From: Novosphingobium sp. HII-3 | Lineage (GTDB): Bacteria; Pseudomonadota; Alphaproteobacteria; Sphingomonadales; Sphingomonadaceae | DNA length: 64,000 nt | NCBI RefSeq assembly: GCF_002916655.1 | Contig: NZ_PPSM01000036.1 | Coordinates: 1-64,000 of the forward strand | Reading direction: 5' to 3' | Part shown: positions 46,405 through 56,461 of the stretch, in pieces | How positions within the stretch are numbered: the stretch's first letter is position 1 | Layout: each line of letters begins with the position of its first letter | Program-made: the position numbers and the translations under genes | The notes under the pieces: generated by a model | Database searches by the model: none | What the model was told of the DNA's origin: nothing | The model's input: the letters and a program-made list of their open reading frames with translations, nothing else

Positions 46405-47480
46405 TCTATCTCGACTATCAGGCCACTACGCCGCTCGCTCCCGAAGCCCGGGATGCGATGCTGCCGTGGCTGAGCGGTCCCGAAGCTCCCGGCTTTGCCA
46501 ATCCTCATAGTTCCCACCGCCCGGGCCGCGCGGCCGCCGCAGCCGTGGAGGTCGCCCGGGCGCAAGTGGCTTCCCTGTTGCCGCCCGGGGGCACGGTGAT
46601 CTTCACATCCGGCGCGACGGAGGCAATCAACCTCGCCATACGGGGCAGCGGAGCCCGGCACGTGATCGCCTCCGCTGTCGAGCACGCGGCGATTCTGGAC
46701 ACCGCGCGATCGCTGGAAGCGCCCTGTACCTTTATACCGGTCGGTCGCGATGGGGTTATATCGCCAGACCAGCTAGCCGTAACCGAAGCGGGTCTTGTTG
46801 CGGTGATGCAGGTCAACAACGAGATCGGCACCATTCAGCCGGTGGAGCAGGTTGCGGCCCGGTGTCGAGCAGGCGGCGCCCTGTTTCTGTGCGATGCCGT
46901 GCAAGGCGCGGGGAAGATGGCGGCGCCGCGCGATGCCGACTTGATCGCCATCAGTGCGCACAAGCTCTACGGACCGAAGGGCATCGGAGCCTTGTGGATC
47001 AGACAGGGCCTTCATCTTGCCCCGCTGATCCGCGGCGGCGGGCAGGAGGGGGGGCTGCGTTCGGGCACCCTCAGCCCGATGCTCTGCGCAGGTTTCGGCG
47101 CCGCAGCGGCCTTAGCGAAGAGGCGGATGGCCGAGGACGCCGCGCATGTGGATTGCCTCTGGCAGCGCGCCAGGGCAATCCTTGCCCGCTGGACGCTCAA
47201 CGGGTCGGCCACGGAGCGCTGGCGTGGCAACCTCAATCTGCGACTGGACGGCCTCGACGTGGCGCGGCTGATGTCGGATCTGCGGGACGTAGCCTTCTCT
47301 GCGGGATCGGCCTGTGCCAGCGGATCCGGCCGGCCCAGTCACGTGCTGCGCGCCATCGGCCTCACGGACGCCGAAGCCAAAAGCTCTATCCGTCTCGGAT
47401 TTGGACGATATAGTGACATTCGGGAAATAGAGGATGCCTGCGCCAGAATAGAAGCCGCTGCTGCGGCGCAGGGAGTGTGA
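46401..47480 (+). CDS. Cysteine desulfurase, IscS/NifS-type (second of two)
   Basis: 359 residues. MIYLDYQATTPLAPEARDAML, PLP Lys in AISAHKLYGPKGIGAL and Cys in FSAGSACASGSGRPSHVLRAIGL. It is clearly paralogous to the preceding desulfurase but only moderately similar, so the duplication is old. Translationally coupled to it and followed 1 base later by the ferredoxin gene. No iscU, iscA, hscA or hscB is adjacent; the scaffold must come from elsewhere (probably a SUF operon). Confidence 0.93.
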   Translation: MIYLDYQATTPLAPEARDAMLPWLSGPEAPGFANPHSSHRPGRAAAAAVEVARAQVASLLPPGGTVIFTSGATEAINLAIRGSGARHVIASAVEHAAILDTARSLEAPCTFIPVGRDGVISPDQLAVTEAGLVAVMQVNNEIGTIQPVEQVAARCRAGGALFLCDAVQGAGKMAAPRDADLIAISAHKLYGPKGIGALWIRQGLHLAPLIRGGGQEGGLRSGTLSPMLCAGFGAAAALAKRRMAEDAAHVDCLWQRARAILARWTLNGSATERWRGNLNLRLDGLDVARLMSDLRDVAFSAGSACASGSGRPSHVLRAIGLTDAEAKSSIRLGFGRYSDIREIEDACARIEAAAAAQGV

Positions 47481-47481
47481 C

Positions 47482-47814
47482 TTGGTTGACGTCCTGTTTG
47501 TGAATACCGATGGTTCCCGGGTGACGGCTCAAGCTGAACCCGGCTCGCGCCTTCTGGAAGTGGCGCAGGATGCAGGCATGCCTCTTGAAGGAACATGCGA
47601 AGGCCAGATGGCCTGCTCCACATGCCATGTGATCGTCTCGCCTGACTGGTTCGATAGGCTCGAGCCGGCCTCCGACGACGAGGAAGACATGCTTGACCTC
47701 GCCGCTGGAGTGACGCGTACCAGCCGGCTCTCCTGCCAGATCGAACTCACTGACGCGTTGAGCGGAATCGCTATCCGGATACCGGGTGTCTCGCGCGATA
47801 TGCAGATCGGGTGA
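47482..47814 (+). CDS. [2Fe-2S] ferredoxin, ISC/adrenodoxin type
   Basis: 110 residues. TTG start at 47482 with GGAG 6 bases upstream. VLFVNTDGSRVTAQAEPGSRLLE is the Fdx N-terminus; the cluster ligands are in EGTCEGQMACSTCHVIV (Cys-x5-Cys-x2-Cys) and RLSCQIELTDAL (fourth Cys). This type supplies electrons to Fe-S assembly, which fits its place directly behind two cysteine desulfurases. Confidence 0.95.
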   Translation: MVDVLFVNTDGSRVTAQAEPGSRLLEVAQDAGMPLEGTCEGQMACSTCHVIVSPDWFDRLEPASDDEEDMLDLAAGVTRTSRLSCQIELTDALSGIAIRIPGVSRDMQIG

Positions 47815-47856
47815 TATTACTGGTCTGCGGGACGAGGATCGCGCCGGCGCGCCGGT

Positions 47857-48390
47857 TCAGGCCGCTTTTCGACCGGTGACCGCCTCGATGACGGCGTTCG
47901 AAAAGGCCGGAATGTCGTCCGGGTTGCGGCTGGTGATGAGATTGCCGTCCACCACGACTTCCTTGTCCACGACCTGAGCACCTGCATTCCGCAGGTCAGT
48001 GCGGATGGACGGCCAACTGGTCACCGTCTTACCTTCGACAAGACCGGCCTCGGCAAGCAGCCAGGGTCCGTGGCAGATCGCCGCAACGGGCTTTTTCGCT
48101 CCCGCGAAGGCGCGCACGATTTCGACAGCCCTTTCATTCATGCGCAGCTTGTCCGGGTTGATTTGGCCTCCCGGCAGGACCAGCGCGTCGAACTCGTCTG
48201 GGCCGACCTCGTCAAGTCTGCGGTCGACCGACACGCTTTCGCCCCAGTCTCCATCCTTCCAGCCCTTGATCGAGCCGCCTTCCGGGCTCGCGATGATTGT
48301 TTCGACGCCGGCTCCGTTCAGCGCGTCGCGGGGGCCGGTGAGTTCGGATTGTTCGAAGCCGTCCGTGGCCATGATGAGTACGCGGGCCAA
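47857..48390 (-). CDS. DJ-1/PfpI-family glyoxalase III or deglycase-like protein
   Basis: 177 residues. TTG 48390 is chosen: a full AGGAGG lies 6 bases upstream and the product then starts ARVLIMATDGFEQSEL like the family; the upstream frame to 48498 is an unlikely leader. The nucleophile elbow AAICHGPWLLAEAGL holds the catalytic Cys, with EMRMNERAVEIV before it. Relatives act as intracellular peptidase-like stress proteins, deglycases or methylglyoxalases; the activity cannot be assigned by eye. Divergent from parC. Confidence 0.9.
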   Translation of the reverse strand: MARVLIMATDGFEQSELTGPRDALNGAGVETIIASPEGGSIKGWKDGDWGESVSVDRRLDEVGPDEFDALVLPGGQINPDKLRMNERAVEIVRAFAGAKKPVAAICHGPWLLAEAGLVEGKTVTSWPSIRTDLRNAGAQVVDKEVVVDGNLITSRNPDDIPAFSNAVIEAVTGRKAA

Positions 48391-48566
48391 TGCAGACCTC
48401 CTGTTCGCTGTGATACTGTTCATGAAAGACCGCGAGGCTCCGCGCAGTTCCTCGCTTCCCGCCTCGTTGTCGCACGGCGGGACCGGCGCAGCGCGCAAGG
48501 CAACCTATGGAAAACGGCTGGATTGTGCTTTGGCGGGGGACAGGGCGCTGCTAGGGTCTCCGGACC

Positions 48567-50861
48567 ATGGTGACCACGACCAACGAAGAAGCCGATCCGT
48601 TTGACGCCATTATCGACGCGCCGTTCGATGCCGCGTTGTCGGAGCGCTATCTGGTTTATGCGCTGTCCACGATCACGGCACGCTCTCTGCCCGACCTTCG
48701 CGATGGCCTGAAGCCGGTTCATCGGCGCCTTCTCTGGGCGATGCGCCAGCTCAAGCTTGACCCTGCCAGCGCCTACAAGAAGTCCGCTCGCGTGGTGGGC
48801 GACGTCATCGGTAAGTATCACCCGCATGGCGATGCGTCGGTCTATGACGCGATGGTGCGTCTCGCGCAGGACTTCTCGCTGCGGTACCCGCTGGTCGAGG
48901 GCCAGGGCAACTTCGGTAACATCGACGGCGACAACGCTGCGGCCTACCGCTACACCGAAGCGCGCCTGACCAAGACCGCGATCCAGCTGATGGCCGGGCT
49001 GGATGAAGGCACGGTCGACTTCATCCCGACCTACAACGGCGAGGAGGCCGAGCCGGAAATTTTTCCGGGCCTCTTCCCCAACCTGCTCGCCAATGGTGCG
49101 ACGGGTATCGCTGTTGGTATGGCGACATCCATCCCCAGCCACAATGTTGCCGAGATAGTCGACGCCACCTTGTTGCTGATTGACAATCCGCAGGCCGAGC
49201 ACAGCCAGCTCATGGAGGTGTTCAGGGGGCCGGACTTCGCAACGGGCGGTCTGGTCGTGGACAGCCCCGAAGCGATCAGTCACGCCTACGAGACGGGCAA
49301 GGGCGCATTCCGTGTTCGCGGCCGGTTCTCCACAGGCCGCAATCCCGATGGCAGCTGGGAGGAAACCGGGGTCGAGAAGCTCGGCGGAGGGCAATGGCAG
49401 CTGATTATCAGCGAAATTCCCTACATGCTGCCCAAGGGCAAGCTGATCGAGCAGATCGCCGCGCTGATCGGCGATCGCAAGCTCCCCATCCTTGAAGACG
49501 TTCGGGACGAAAGTGACGAGGAGATCCGCATTGTCCTCGTGCCCAAGAGCCGTAACGTCGATCCGGAACTGCTGAAGCAAAGCCTTTATAAGCTGACCGA
49601 GCTCGAAACCCGCTTCAGTCTGAACCTGAACGTACTGGATTCACATCGAACTCCGGGCGTTCTCGGCCTCAAGCTGTTGCTGTCGGAGTGGGTGTACAGC
49701 CAGATCGACATCCTGCTGCGACGGACCCGTCACCGGCTCGACAAGATCGCCGCAAGGCTTGAGCTGGTCGCCGGGTACATCATCGCGTACCTCAATCTGG
49801 ACCGCATCATCGAGATCATCCGTACCGAGGATGAGCCTAAGCCCGTGATGATCGCGGAATTCGAACTGACTGACCGGCAGGCTGAAGCGATCCTCAACAT
49901 GCGCCTGCGCAGCTTGCGCCGCCTTGAGGAGATGGAACTTCGCCGTGAGCACGAAGCCCTGCTGAAGGAGCAGGACGACCTGACAAAGCTGTTGGAAAGC
50001 CCGGCTCGCCAGCGCACTCGTATCAAGCGCGATCTTGGCGCTCTGCGCAAGGACTACGCGGAGGATACGGAGCTGGGACGCCGCCGCACGACCATTGCAC
50101 AGGCGGCGAGGACGGTCGAGTTCAGCCTCGACGCCATGATCGAGAAGGAGCCCGTCACGGTGATCCTCTCGCAACGTGGCTGGATCAGGGCTGCGCGCGG
50201 GCATGTGCCTCTCGATGGCGATTTCAAGTTCAAGGAGGGCGACGGCCCGGCTTTTGCCTTCCACGCGCAGACGACCGACAAGATCTTGATCGCGCTCGAC
50301 AACGGGCGCTTCTACACGATCGGAGCGGACAAGCTGCCTGGCGCCCGCGGGTTCGGAGAGCCGATCCGCACGATGGTGGACATCGACGCCGAGGCGCACG
50401 TCGTGGCAGCGTTCCCGTATCGGCCTAAAGCCCAGCTCCTGCTTGTCTCGAGCATTGGTCGCGGGTTTGCGGCGGAAGCGGACGAACTGCTGGCGGAAAC
50501 GCGCAAGGGGCGTAGCGTCATGTCCACGAAGCCGGGCGTCAGCCTTGCCGTGGTTCGCGAGATTCCCGCTGAACACGATCATGTGGCGGTTATGGGTGAG
50601 AACCGGAAGCTGGTGATCTTCAGCCTCGAGGAGCTTCCTGTCATGAGCAAAGGGCAGGGCGTCACGTTGCAGCGCTACCGGGACGGCGGCATGGCGGATG
50701 CGATTACGCTCAAGCTGGAGGAGGGATTGTCCTGGACCATGGGCGGTGAAAGCGGCCGTACCCGGACGGAAAAGGACATGCAGCTCTGGAAGGTGGCTCG
50801 CGGCGCGGCGGGCCGACTTCCGCCGGTTGGCTTCCCTCGCGACAACAAGTTCCAGAGCTGA
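48567..50861 (+). CDS. parC: DNA topoisomerase IV subunit A
   Basis: 764 residues. The cleavage-rejoining subunit of topoisomerase IV, which unlinks replicated chromosomes. Breakage Tyr lies in [33 protein letters not shown] and [20 protein letters not shown] are conserved. The quinolone-region Ser (E. coli Ser80) is Ala here and Glu84 is Asp. The C-terminal beta-pinwheel shows repeats ([43 protein letters not shown]) but is shorter than GyrA and lacks a GyrA box, so ParC is preferred over GyrA. Confidence 0.95.
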   Translation: MVTTTNEEADPFDAIIDAPFDAALSERYLVYALSTITARSLPDLRDGLKPVHRRLLWAMRQLKLDPASAYKKSARVVGDVIGKYHPHGDASVYDAMVRLAQDFSLRYPLVEGQGNFGNIDGDNAAAYRYTEARLTKTAIQLMAGLDEGTVDFIPTYNGEEAEPEIFPGLFPNLLANGATGIAVGMATSIPSHNVAEIVDATLLLIDNPQAEHSQLMEVFRGPDFATGGLVVDSPEAISHAYETGKGAFRVRGRFSTGRNPDGSWEETGVEKLGGGQWQLIISEIPYMLPKGKLIEQIAALIGDRKLPILEDVRDESDEEIRIVLVPKSRNVDPELLKQSLYKLTELETRFSLNLNVLDSHRTPGVLGLKLLLSEWVYSQIDILLRRTRHRLDKIAARLELVAGYIIAYLNLDRIIEIIRTEDEPKPVMIAEFELTDRQAEAILNMRLRSLRRLEEMELRREHEALLKEQDDLTKLLESPARQRTRIKRDLGALRKDYAEDTELGRRRTTIAQAARTVEFSLDAMIEKEPVTVILSQRGWIRAARGHVPLDGDFKFKEGDGPAFAFHAQTTDKILIALDNGRFYTIGADKLPGARGFGEPIRTMVDIDAEAHVVAAFPYRPKAQLLLVSSIGRGFAAEADELLAETRKGRSVMSTKPGVSLAVVREIPAEHDHVAVMGENRKLVIFSLEELPVMSKGQGVTLQRYRDGGMADAITLKLEEGLSWTMGGESGRTRTEKDMQLWKVARGAAGRLPPVGFPRDNKFQS

Positions 50862-50866
50862 CCCGT

Positions 50867-51514
50867 TCAGCCTTCGTCGACAGCTTGCGGGTGATGAGGG
50901 ACGAGGATCAGGGTCCTGCCCTCGACCCGCCAGCTCGCGAGGCGTGAGAGCAGGTTCATGCCGATCACGTTTGCGTCGCCCAGGCCCGGCGCGACGACGG
51001 CGTCCACCTTCCGGGCGACGACATTGCCCATGCGCAGTTCGTCAATCACGGCAAGTTTTGCTTCGACGGTGCCGTTGGCTGTGCGCATGAGAACCGAACG
51101 GTTGAGATTGTTCTCTTCAAGGCCAGCCTCCTGAGCTGTTCCCGGTGATATCGCGGTGAGCGTCGCACCGGTATCGACCAGAAAGTTGCGCTGCACACCG
51201 TTCACGGTGGCCTTGATCCAGAAGTGGCCGTCGGGCTGCATGGGTACCCGCGTCTCCCCGCCCTCGACGGTTTGCCGCTCGATGCCGAGTTGCGGCAGCG
51301 AAAAATCCATGCCGGTCGTCAGCCGCGTCACCTGGGCGATCGTCAGCAGCATCGCACCGAAGAGCCCCAGGTTGCCGACCGCGCGTAGAAATCCCCCCAG
51401 CAGCGGAAGGGGCCGGCGGAGCCACCCGCCAAGGATGCTGACGAAGATGCTTGCCAAGCCGAGGGCAAGAAGCGGCTGACCTGCCAGGAAGTTCAGGATC
51501 TGGGCGATGTCCAT
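50867..51514 (-). CDS. Membrane-anchored retropepsin-like aspartic protease (clan AA, TIGR02281-like)
   Basis: 215 residues. Two N-terminal membrane helices (FLAGQPLLALGLASIFVSILG and AVGNLGLFGAMLLTIAQV) are followed by a single aspartic protease domain: FLVDTGATLTAISPGTAQEAGL has the catalytic Asp-Thr-Gly, and GLGDANVIGMNLLSRLASWRVEGRTLIL matches the family end. It should work as a dimer. Substrates are unknown. Convergent with parC; the stops are 5 bases apart. Confidence 0.88.
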   Translation of the reverse strand: MDIAQILNFLAGQPLLALGLASIFVSILGGWLRRPLPLLGGFLRAVGNLGLFGAMLLTIAQVTRLTTGMDFSLPQLGIERQTVEGGETRVPMQPDGHFWIKATVNGVQRNFLVDTGATLTAISPGTAQEAGLEENNLNRSVLMRTANGTVEAKLAVIDELRMGNVVARKVDAVVAPGLGDANVIGMNLLSRLASWRVEGRTLILVPHHPQAVDEG

Positions 51515-51608
51515 ACAGGCCCTTCCAGCGCGGAGCAGGTGCTCCAGCGCGGCTTTAAATTAAGGTCGACGACCACGATCGAGCATGGCCCCCCGGGGGG
51601 CGATCGGG

Positions 51609-52778
51609 TCATTCGGCGTGCTCCGACAGGATCGTGTCCAGCAGCGCCTCCACCCGAGAACTTTCAGGGAAGCCTTCTAGGATCCATCTGTCTTCCACCT
51701 CGCGCAGGATACGAGCGACGGCCGGGCCGGCACTGACCCCGCGCGCAACGATCTGTCCGCCTTTCAGCGGCATCTGAGGAATGTCCCATCCGGTGACCGG
51801 CGAAACGTCGGCACCGGCGATCAGGAGGCGGTCAATCGCCGGCTCTCGCCCCAGGCGATACGCGAGTGCCCGGGCATCACCCGGAGAGGCGCTTCGCGCA
51901 GCGGCAAGGGAAAGCCGCTTTTTCTGTGACGTGGACAGGCGGAAGCGCGCCGCTACGTTCTCGGCGAGCGAGACCTGCGAGGGCAGCAGTGCGGCGAGGT
52001 GCCGGATGGCGTCGGGCGCGATTCCTTGTTTCTCCTCTTCGGCAATCAGCGCGCTCAACGCAGCCGTGTCCGCTTCGGGAAGGATAACAGCGAGAACACC
52101 CAACTCCGCCATGCGGCGCAAGGTAGGCGCCGGATCGGCGAGGCCGAGGATGTTCATCATCTCCATTCCCACGCGTTCGCGCGACAAGCCCTTGAGCGTG
52201 GCAGCCAGTTCAGCGCAGGCGCTTTCCGCCTCGGCATCCGCAGGTACGGAGCCGAACCGGGCCTGGAACCGGAAGTACCGCAGGATGCGCAGATGATCCT
52301 CCCGGATGCGCTGCCGGGCGTCCCCTATGAAACGGACAAGACGCATGTTGAGGTCGCCAAGGCCGTTGAACCAGTCGAAGATTTCGCCAGTCCCCGGGTC
52401 GGCGAAAAGGGCGTTGATCGTGAAGTCCCGGCGGGCGGCATCGTCGCGCCATTCGTCCGTGAAGGCCACCGTCGCCCTGCGTCCGTCGGTCGAGACATCC
52501 TGCCGCAAGGTCGTGATCTCCACCGGCCCTTCCGGCAAGACGGCAGTCACGGTGCCATGATCGATCCCGGTGGGAACATGTCGGATTCCGGCAGCACCAA
52601 GGCGATTGATGACTTCTGCGGGCACAAGGGTGGTGGCAACGTCAATGTCCTTGACGGGAAGACCCAGCAGGGTGTCGCGCACCGCCCCACCGACATAGCG
52701 AGCGGCGTCGTGCCCCAGCGCTTGCATTAGGGCGGCGAGGTCCTCGCGGTGCATCCAGGGAGCTTCTAGGCGTGTCAT
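51609..52778 (-). CDS. cca: CCA tRNA nucleotidyltransferase (class II, bacterial)
   Basis: 389 residues from ATG 52778. Adds or repairs the 3' CCA of tRNA. The class II head is RYVGGAVRDTLLGLPVKDIDVAT, with RRDFTINALFAD next and DHLRILRYFRFQARFG as the neck signature. Specialisation into A-adding versus full CCA-adding enzyme is not decidable here. It is the last gene of the DUF1285-nudix-cca set, 50 bases after the nudix gene. Confidence 0.92.
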   Translation of the reverse strand: MTRLEAPWMHREDLAALMQALGHDAARYVGGAVRDTLLGLPVKDIDVATTLVPAEVINRLGAAGIRHVPTGIDHGTVTAVLPEGPVEITTLRQDVSTDGRRATVAFTDEWRDDAARRDFTINALFADPGTGEIFDWFNGLGDLNMRLVRFIGDARQRIREDHLRILRYFRFQARFGSVPADAEAESACAELAATLKGLSRERVGMEMMNILGLADPAPTLRRMAELGVLAVILPEADTAALSALIAEEEKQGIAPDAIRHLAALLPSQVSLAENVAARFRLSTSQKKRLSLAAARSASPGDARALAYRLGREPAIDRLLIAGADVSPVTGWDIPQMPLKGGQIVARGVSAGPAVARILREVEDRWILEGFPESSRVEALLDTILSEHAE

Positions 52779-52828
52779 TGGTCGGTGCCTTGGAATGGAT
52801 CGCGTCCGGCAGGGCAAGGAGCGCGCGA

Positions 52829-53437
52829 TCAGCGCTCGTGCCACTTAAGCCTGTACGCAAGGTTATGGAGAATAGCTCCGGTGACGCCCCAGATCACGTG
52901 ATCCTGCCGGCCATCGTTCCAGATGATCTCAATGAAGCTGTGCTGGCGCCCTTCATACTCGATGGTGCGCGTGGCCTGATTCACGGGGTCGAGAACGAAG
53001 TCGGCTGGCGCTTCGAACCATTGGGCCACTTCTGACGGGTTGGGATAGATCGCGAGGTCGGCCGGCACCACCGCCAGAACGGGAGTGATCTCATAGCCGC
53101 TGCCGGTACGATAGAGGTCGCTGGTGCCGATCACCCGGACATCCTGCGCGCGGATGCCAAGCTCCTCGTTGGCTTCTCGAAGAGCGGCCTCGACGGCGTT
53201 TTCCCCCGGATCGATGCGACCACCTGGGAAGGCGATCTGGCCGGGATGTGCGCGCATCGTGGATGGCCTGTGCAGCAGCAGGATACCCGGGCGGTCGCTG
53301 TCCGTAATCGCTATCAGCACTGCCGCAGGCGTGAAGCTGGTGATGTCGTGGATGCGTGGATCGCTCCAGAGGCGTTGTGGCGCTGCGGCATGGCCGATCT
53401 CGAAGCGCCGCCTTATCCCTCCTAGCAAAGCGCTCAT
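52829..53437 (-). CDS. NUDIX hydrolase, CoA pyrophosphatase-like
   Basis: 202 residues. The Nudix box GGRIDPGENAVEAALREANEELG is complete (GX5EX7REUXEEXG), preceded by HAGQIAFPGG-like HPGQIAFPGG, the UPF0035 motif typical of CoA and acyl-CoA pyrophosphatases (NudL/YeaB). It ends with an IEYEGRQHSFIEI...WGVTGAILHNLA region typical of the family. Its start overlaps the DUF1285 stop by 4 bases. Confidence 0.93.
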   Translation of the reverse strand: MSALLGGIRRRFEIGHAAAPQRLWSDPRIHDITSFTPAAVLIAITDSDRPGILLLHRPSTMRAHPGQIAFPGGRIDPGENAVEAALREANEELGIRAQDVRVIGTSDLYRTGSGYEITPVLAVVPADLAIYPNPSEVAQWFEAPADFVLDPVNQATRTIEYEGRQHSFIEIIWNDGRQDHVIWGVTGAILHNLAYRLKWHER

Positions 53438-53976
53438 GCAGGAACCAACGCGAAACGCAGGCCCATGCTCTGAACAGTAAGGTCGACATTATCAATGGCG
53501 ATTTCAGCGAGTTGGGCATAGGTGCTGCGATCGAGTCGAGCACGCGTGCCGTTCCGCACGCCTATGTACAGCGCGGGAGTGTCAGGGTCCCCCTCGGCGA
53601 CGATGGGGTGGTCCGGCCCGGCAATCACAAGCTCATCGGTGTTCAGTCGAAACGCGAGGGCGTCCTTCTCCTGCTTCATGTCGATCGCCATGAAAGCCGC
53701 ATCTTCCACCTCGATGGTGAGCCGTTGCGTCGGAGTGACCAGCCAGTGCTGCCCCTCCGCATCACAGGTTAGCAGAGAGGCGAACGCCCGGACCATGGCA
53801 GGCCGTCGGATTTCTCCGCCCTGATGATACCAGCGGCCGTCCGCCGCAATGCGCATCTCGCTGTCACCCTCTGCCTCGGGAGACCACTCTGCCACGGGCG
53901 GCAGCCTGCGGGCCGCGACAAGGTCGGCAATGTCAGCAAGGCTCAGCGGGGCAAGGTCGGGAGGTGGATCGTAGGG
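53434..53976 (-). CDS. DUF1285 domain protein
   Basis: 180 residues from ATG 53976. It has the DUF1285 pattern: RIAADGRWYHQGGEIRRPAMVRAFASLL, then HWLVTPTQRLTIEVEDAAFMAID, and RSTYAQLAEIAI near the end. Function is not established. It always seems to precede nudix and cca genes in related genomes (from memory, not checked), so it may share a role in coenzyme or RNA metabolism. First gene of this minus-strand set. Confidence 0.85.
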   Translation of the reverse strand, partial: PYDPPPDLAPLSLADIADLVAARRLPPVAEWSPEAEGDSEMRIAADGRWYHQGGEIRRPAMVRAFASLLTCDAEGQHWLVTPTQRLTIEVEDAAFMAIDMKQEKDALAFRLNTDELVIAGPDHPIVAEGDPDTPALYIGVRNGTRARLDRSTYAQLAEIAIDNVDLTVQSMGLRFALVPA

Positions 53977-54045
53977 CATCGTTTCGCGATGCCAGATAGG
54001 TGCTTCTGCGCCAAGGTCCAAGAACCAAGGCCAAATGTGGAGCGA

Positions 54046-54576
54046 TTATCGCACCCAGGGACCGAGCATGCCATGCTCCGGCAGCACGGCGGCATTAGGG
54101 CAGCGGACAAGCAGACGGTGACGTTCGAACGGCCCCGGCAGATCCCACCCGGCGGTGCCTGCGTTGGAGAAACCCCAAAAGCGCCCGTAGTACGCGGGAT
54201 CACCGATCATGACCTGGGGCAGGGGCGCGCGATCGTCGATCCCGGCCATGCTGGCGGACATGAGCGCCTTGCCGTAGCCCATCCCCTGATGCCCCGGAAG
54301 AACGGCGACGGGTCCTACCATGATCATCGGATGAGCCCGGCCTTCAGGGGTCGTCAGCGCGACCGGCCAGCACTGGATGGTTCCCACCAGCATGTCCTGG
54401 GCGTCGAGCGCAGCGAAGCTGAGGCCTCCAAGGCATTCCACGCCTTCACGCACCTTGTAGGCGGTGCGCGTACGTCTTTCCGGTTCGAACGCCGAGTCCA
54501 GCAGCGCTTCAACAAGCGCCGGGTCGACATTATCGAGAGGAATGATGGTGGCGGCTTCGAAGTCGGTCTGGGACAT
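54046..54576 (-). CDS. GNAT-family N-acetyltransferase
   Basis: 176 residues. The acetyl-CoA site is VAVLPGHQGMGYGKALMSASM (the R/Q-x-x-G-x-G/A motif A as QGMGYG), preceded by MLVGTIQCWPVAL and followed by VMIGDPAYYGRFWGFSNAG, typical of the YhbS-like group. Substrate is unknown. It stands alone, 53 bases from the sugar dehydrogenase stop, facing the same direction. Confidence 0.9.
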   Translation of the reverse strand: MSQTDFEAATIIPLDNVDPALVEALLDSAFEPERRTRTAYKVREGVECLGGLSFAALDAQDMLVGTIQCWPVALTTPEGRAHPMIMVGPVAVLPGHQGMGYGKALMSASMAGIDDRAPLPQVMIGDPAYYGRFWGFSNAGTAGWDLPGPFERHRLLVRCPNAAVLPEHGMLGPWVR

Positions 54577-54628
54577 TGCGGGCGCGCGATAGGAGCGGCG
54601 CGCCCGTTTGTCGATTCAAATCGGATAA

Positions 54629-55810
54629 TCAGCGCGCCGCCGTAAGCCGGAGGAGCCGGCCGCTTTCAGGACTCTCTCCATCCTCAAGGAGCCAGATCGC
54701 GCCATCTTCGCCCTGGCGGATCTCGCGGATACGGTTCGAGAGCGGATAGCGCGCTTCCTCCTGTGCCTTGTCTCCGCGGATCGAGACACGCACCAGTCCG
54801 GTCGCAACCAGACCGGTGATCAGCGCCTGCCCCTTCCATGCCGGGAACATGTTGCCGGTGTAGAAGATGAAGTCGCCGGGAGCGATGACGGGGTTCCAGG
54901 TGATCGCCGGTCGGGCAAGATCCGGTCGCGTCGAGTTGCGCGGGATTGCCCGCCCGTCGTAATGATCGCCGTCGGATACGAGGGGCCAGCCGTAGTTGGC
55001 GGCCGGCTTGACCAGGTTCAGTTCGTCACCCCCCGCAGGTCCGTGCTCAAGATCCCAAAGACGTCCTTCAGGATCGAAGGCAAGGCCAAGAATGTTGCGG
55101 TGGCCATACGACCAGATCTCGTTTGTGGGCGCAGGCTTGTCGGCGAAGGGGTTGCCGGGAGCCGGCGTGCCGTCCGGCAACAGCCGCACGATCTTGCCCA
55201 GCGTGGTGCCGAGATCCTGTGCCGGGGTCATCTTCTGGCGATCGCCCGATGCCACGAACAGATACCGCCCGTCGGGAGAGAAGGCGAGGCGATGCGAGTA
55301 ATGGCCACGCCCCGTGACCTTCGGTGTCTGGCGCCAGATGACCTTCAGGTTATTGAGGGAACACTGCGTCGGTGCCTCGCAAACGAGGTCTGCCCGACCG
55401 ACTGCCGCGCCACGTGTATCACCGGATCCCGCTTCTGCCCAGCTCAGGTAGACCGTTCGGCGATCAAGCGTGGTGCCCGTCTGCCCGGGAGCGAAGACGA
55501 AGTCTCCCAGACCTCCTTGGCCGCCGTAATCGACTGTGGGAATACCGGTAACCTCGCCCAAACGGCCATCAGGGGTGCGAAAGCGGATCGCGCCCTTTCG
55601 TTCGGTGACGAAGATGGTTCCTGTACCCGCGTCCACGGCCATGGCCCAGGGCTCTTCGAAGGAGGCGACGGCATCGATCTTGAAGGGCGCCTGGTCGCCG
55701 GCAGCGGCCGGGGTTGTGCCGGCCCCCTTTTCCCCTGTGGCGGCATTACCGCAGCTTGCGAGCGCCACGGCGAAAGGCGATAGGGCAATGAGGAGTCGTC
55801 TTGCGATCAT
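54629..55810 (-). CDS. PQQ-dependent soluble aldose dehydrogenase-like lipoprotein (Asd/GdhB family)
   Basis: 393 residues from ATG 55810 with a lipoprotein signal ending VALASCGN (Cys20). Six-bladed propeller marks include [68 protein letters not shown] and [10 protein letters not shown], all typical of YliI/GdhB. It should oxidise aldose sugars with PQQ in the periplasm. PQQ synthesis genes are not in the window. Its start codon is 10 bases from that of rnhB on the other strand. Confidence 0.9.
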   Translation of the reverse strand: MIARRLLIALSPFAVALASCGNAATGEKGAGTTPAAAGDQAPFKIDAVASFEEPWAMAVDAGTGTIFVTERKGAIRFRTPDGRLGEVTGIPTVDYGGQGGLGDFVFAPGQTGTTLDRRTVYLSWAEAGSGDTRGAAVGRADLVCEAPTQCSLNNLKVIWRQTPKVTGRGHYSHRLAFSPDGRYLFVASGDRQKMTPAQDLGTTLGKIVRLLPDGTPAPGNPFADKPAPTNEIWSYGHRNILGLAFDPEGRLWDLEHGPAGGDELNLVKPAANYGWPLVSDGDHYDGRAIPRNSTRPDLARPAITWNPVIAPGDFIFYTGNMFPAWKGQALITGLVATGLVRVSIRGDKAQEEARYPLSNRIREIRQGEDGAIWLLEDGESPESGRLLRLTAAR

Positions 55811-55820
55811 GTCGGGGCCA

Positions 55821-56444
55821 ATGCTTTCCTGTTTCACAAGTTCCGGTGACACGAAACGGTACACGATCGGCGTTGACGAAGCCGGGCGTGGTCCGCTCGC
55901 CGGACCGGTGGTGGCAGGCGCCGTTGTCCTGTGCAAGCCCCGCCCCGCAGGGCTTGATGATTCCAAGAAGCTGTCGGCAAACCGTCGCTCCGAACTGGAG
56001 GAGCGGATCAAGCGACGGTGCCATTGGGCAGTTGGCGTCGTCGAGGTGGACGAGATCGACCGCCTCAACATCTTTGGCGCCACGATGCTCGCGATGACGC
56101 GGGCGGTCCAGGCTTTATGTGAAACAATGGGCGAGGAGCCCGGAGAAGTCCTCGTCGACGGGAACATGACTCCCGCAGGTCGGCGGGATGAGTGGCGGTG
56201 GAACGCACGTGCAATCGTAGGCGGCGACGCGATCGAGCCGTGTATCTCAGCGGCATCGATCATAGCCAAGGAGCATCGCGACCGTATGATGCGCGATCTG
56301 GCCGCGCAACACCCGCATTACGGGTGGGAGCGAAATGCCGGGTATGGCACGCCCGAGCACCTCGCTGCGCTGCGGCAACATGGTCCAACCTTGCACCATC
56401 GCCGCAGCTTTGCGCCCGTGGCGCAGCTGCAGCTACTTATCTAG
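55821..56444 (+). CDS. rnhB: Ribonuclease HII
   Basis: 207 residues from ATG 55821; ATG 55809 in frame would add four residues and overlap the divergent gene. Removes RNA primers and misincorporated ribonucleotides. [20 protein letters not shown] holds the first catalytic Asp-Glu, [10 protein letters not shown] and [17 protein letters not shown] the others, and the end HRRSFAPV is typical. Full length. It precedes ccrM by 529 bases. Confidence 0.95.
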   Translation: MLSCFTSSGDTKRYTIGVDEAGRGPLAGPVVAGAVVLCKPRPAGLDDSKKLSANRRSELEERIKRRCHWAVGVVEVDEIDRLNIFGATMLAMTRAVQALCETMGEEPGEVLVDGNMTPAGRRDEWRWNARAIVGGDAIEPCISAASIIAKEHRDRMMRDLAAQHPHYGWERNAGYGTPEHLAALRQHGPTLHHRRSFAPVAQLQLLI

Positions 56445-56461
56445 GCGCCGGGACGCGCAGC

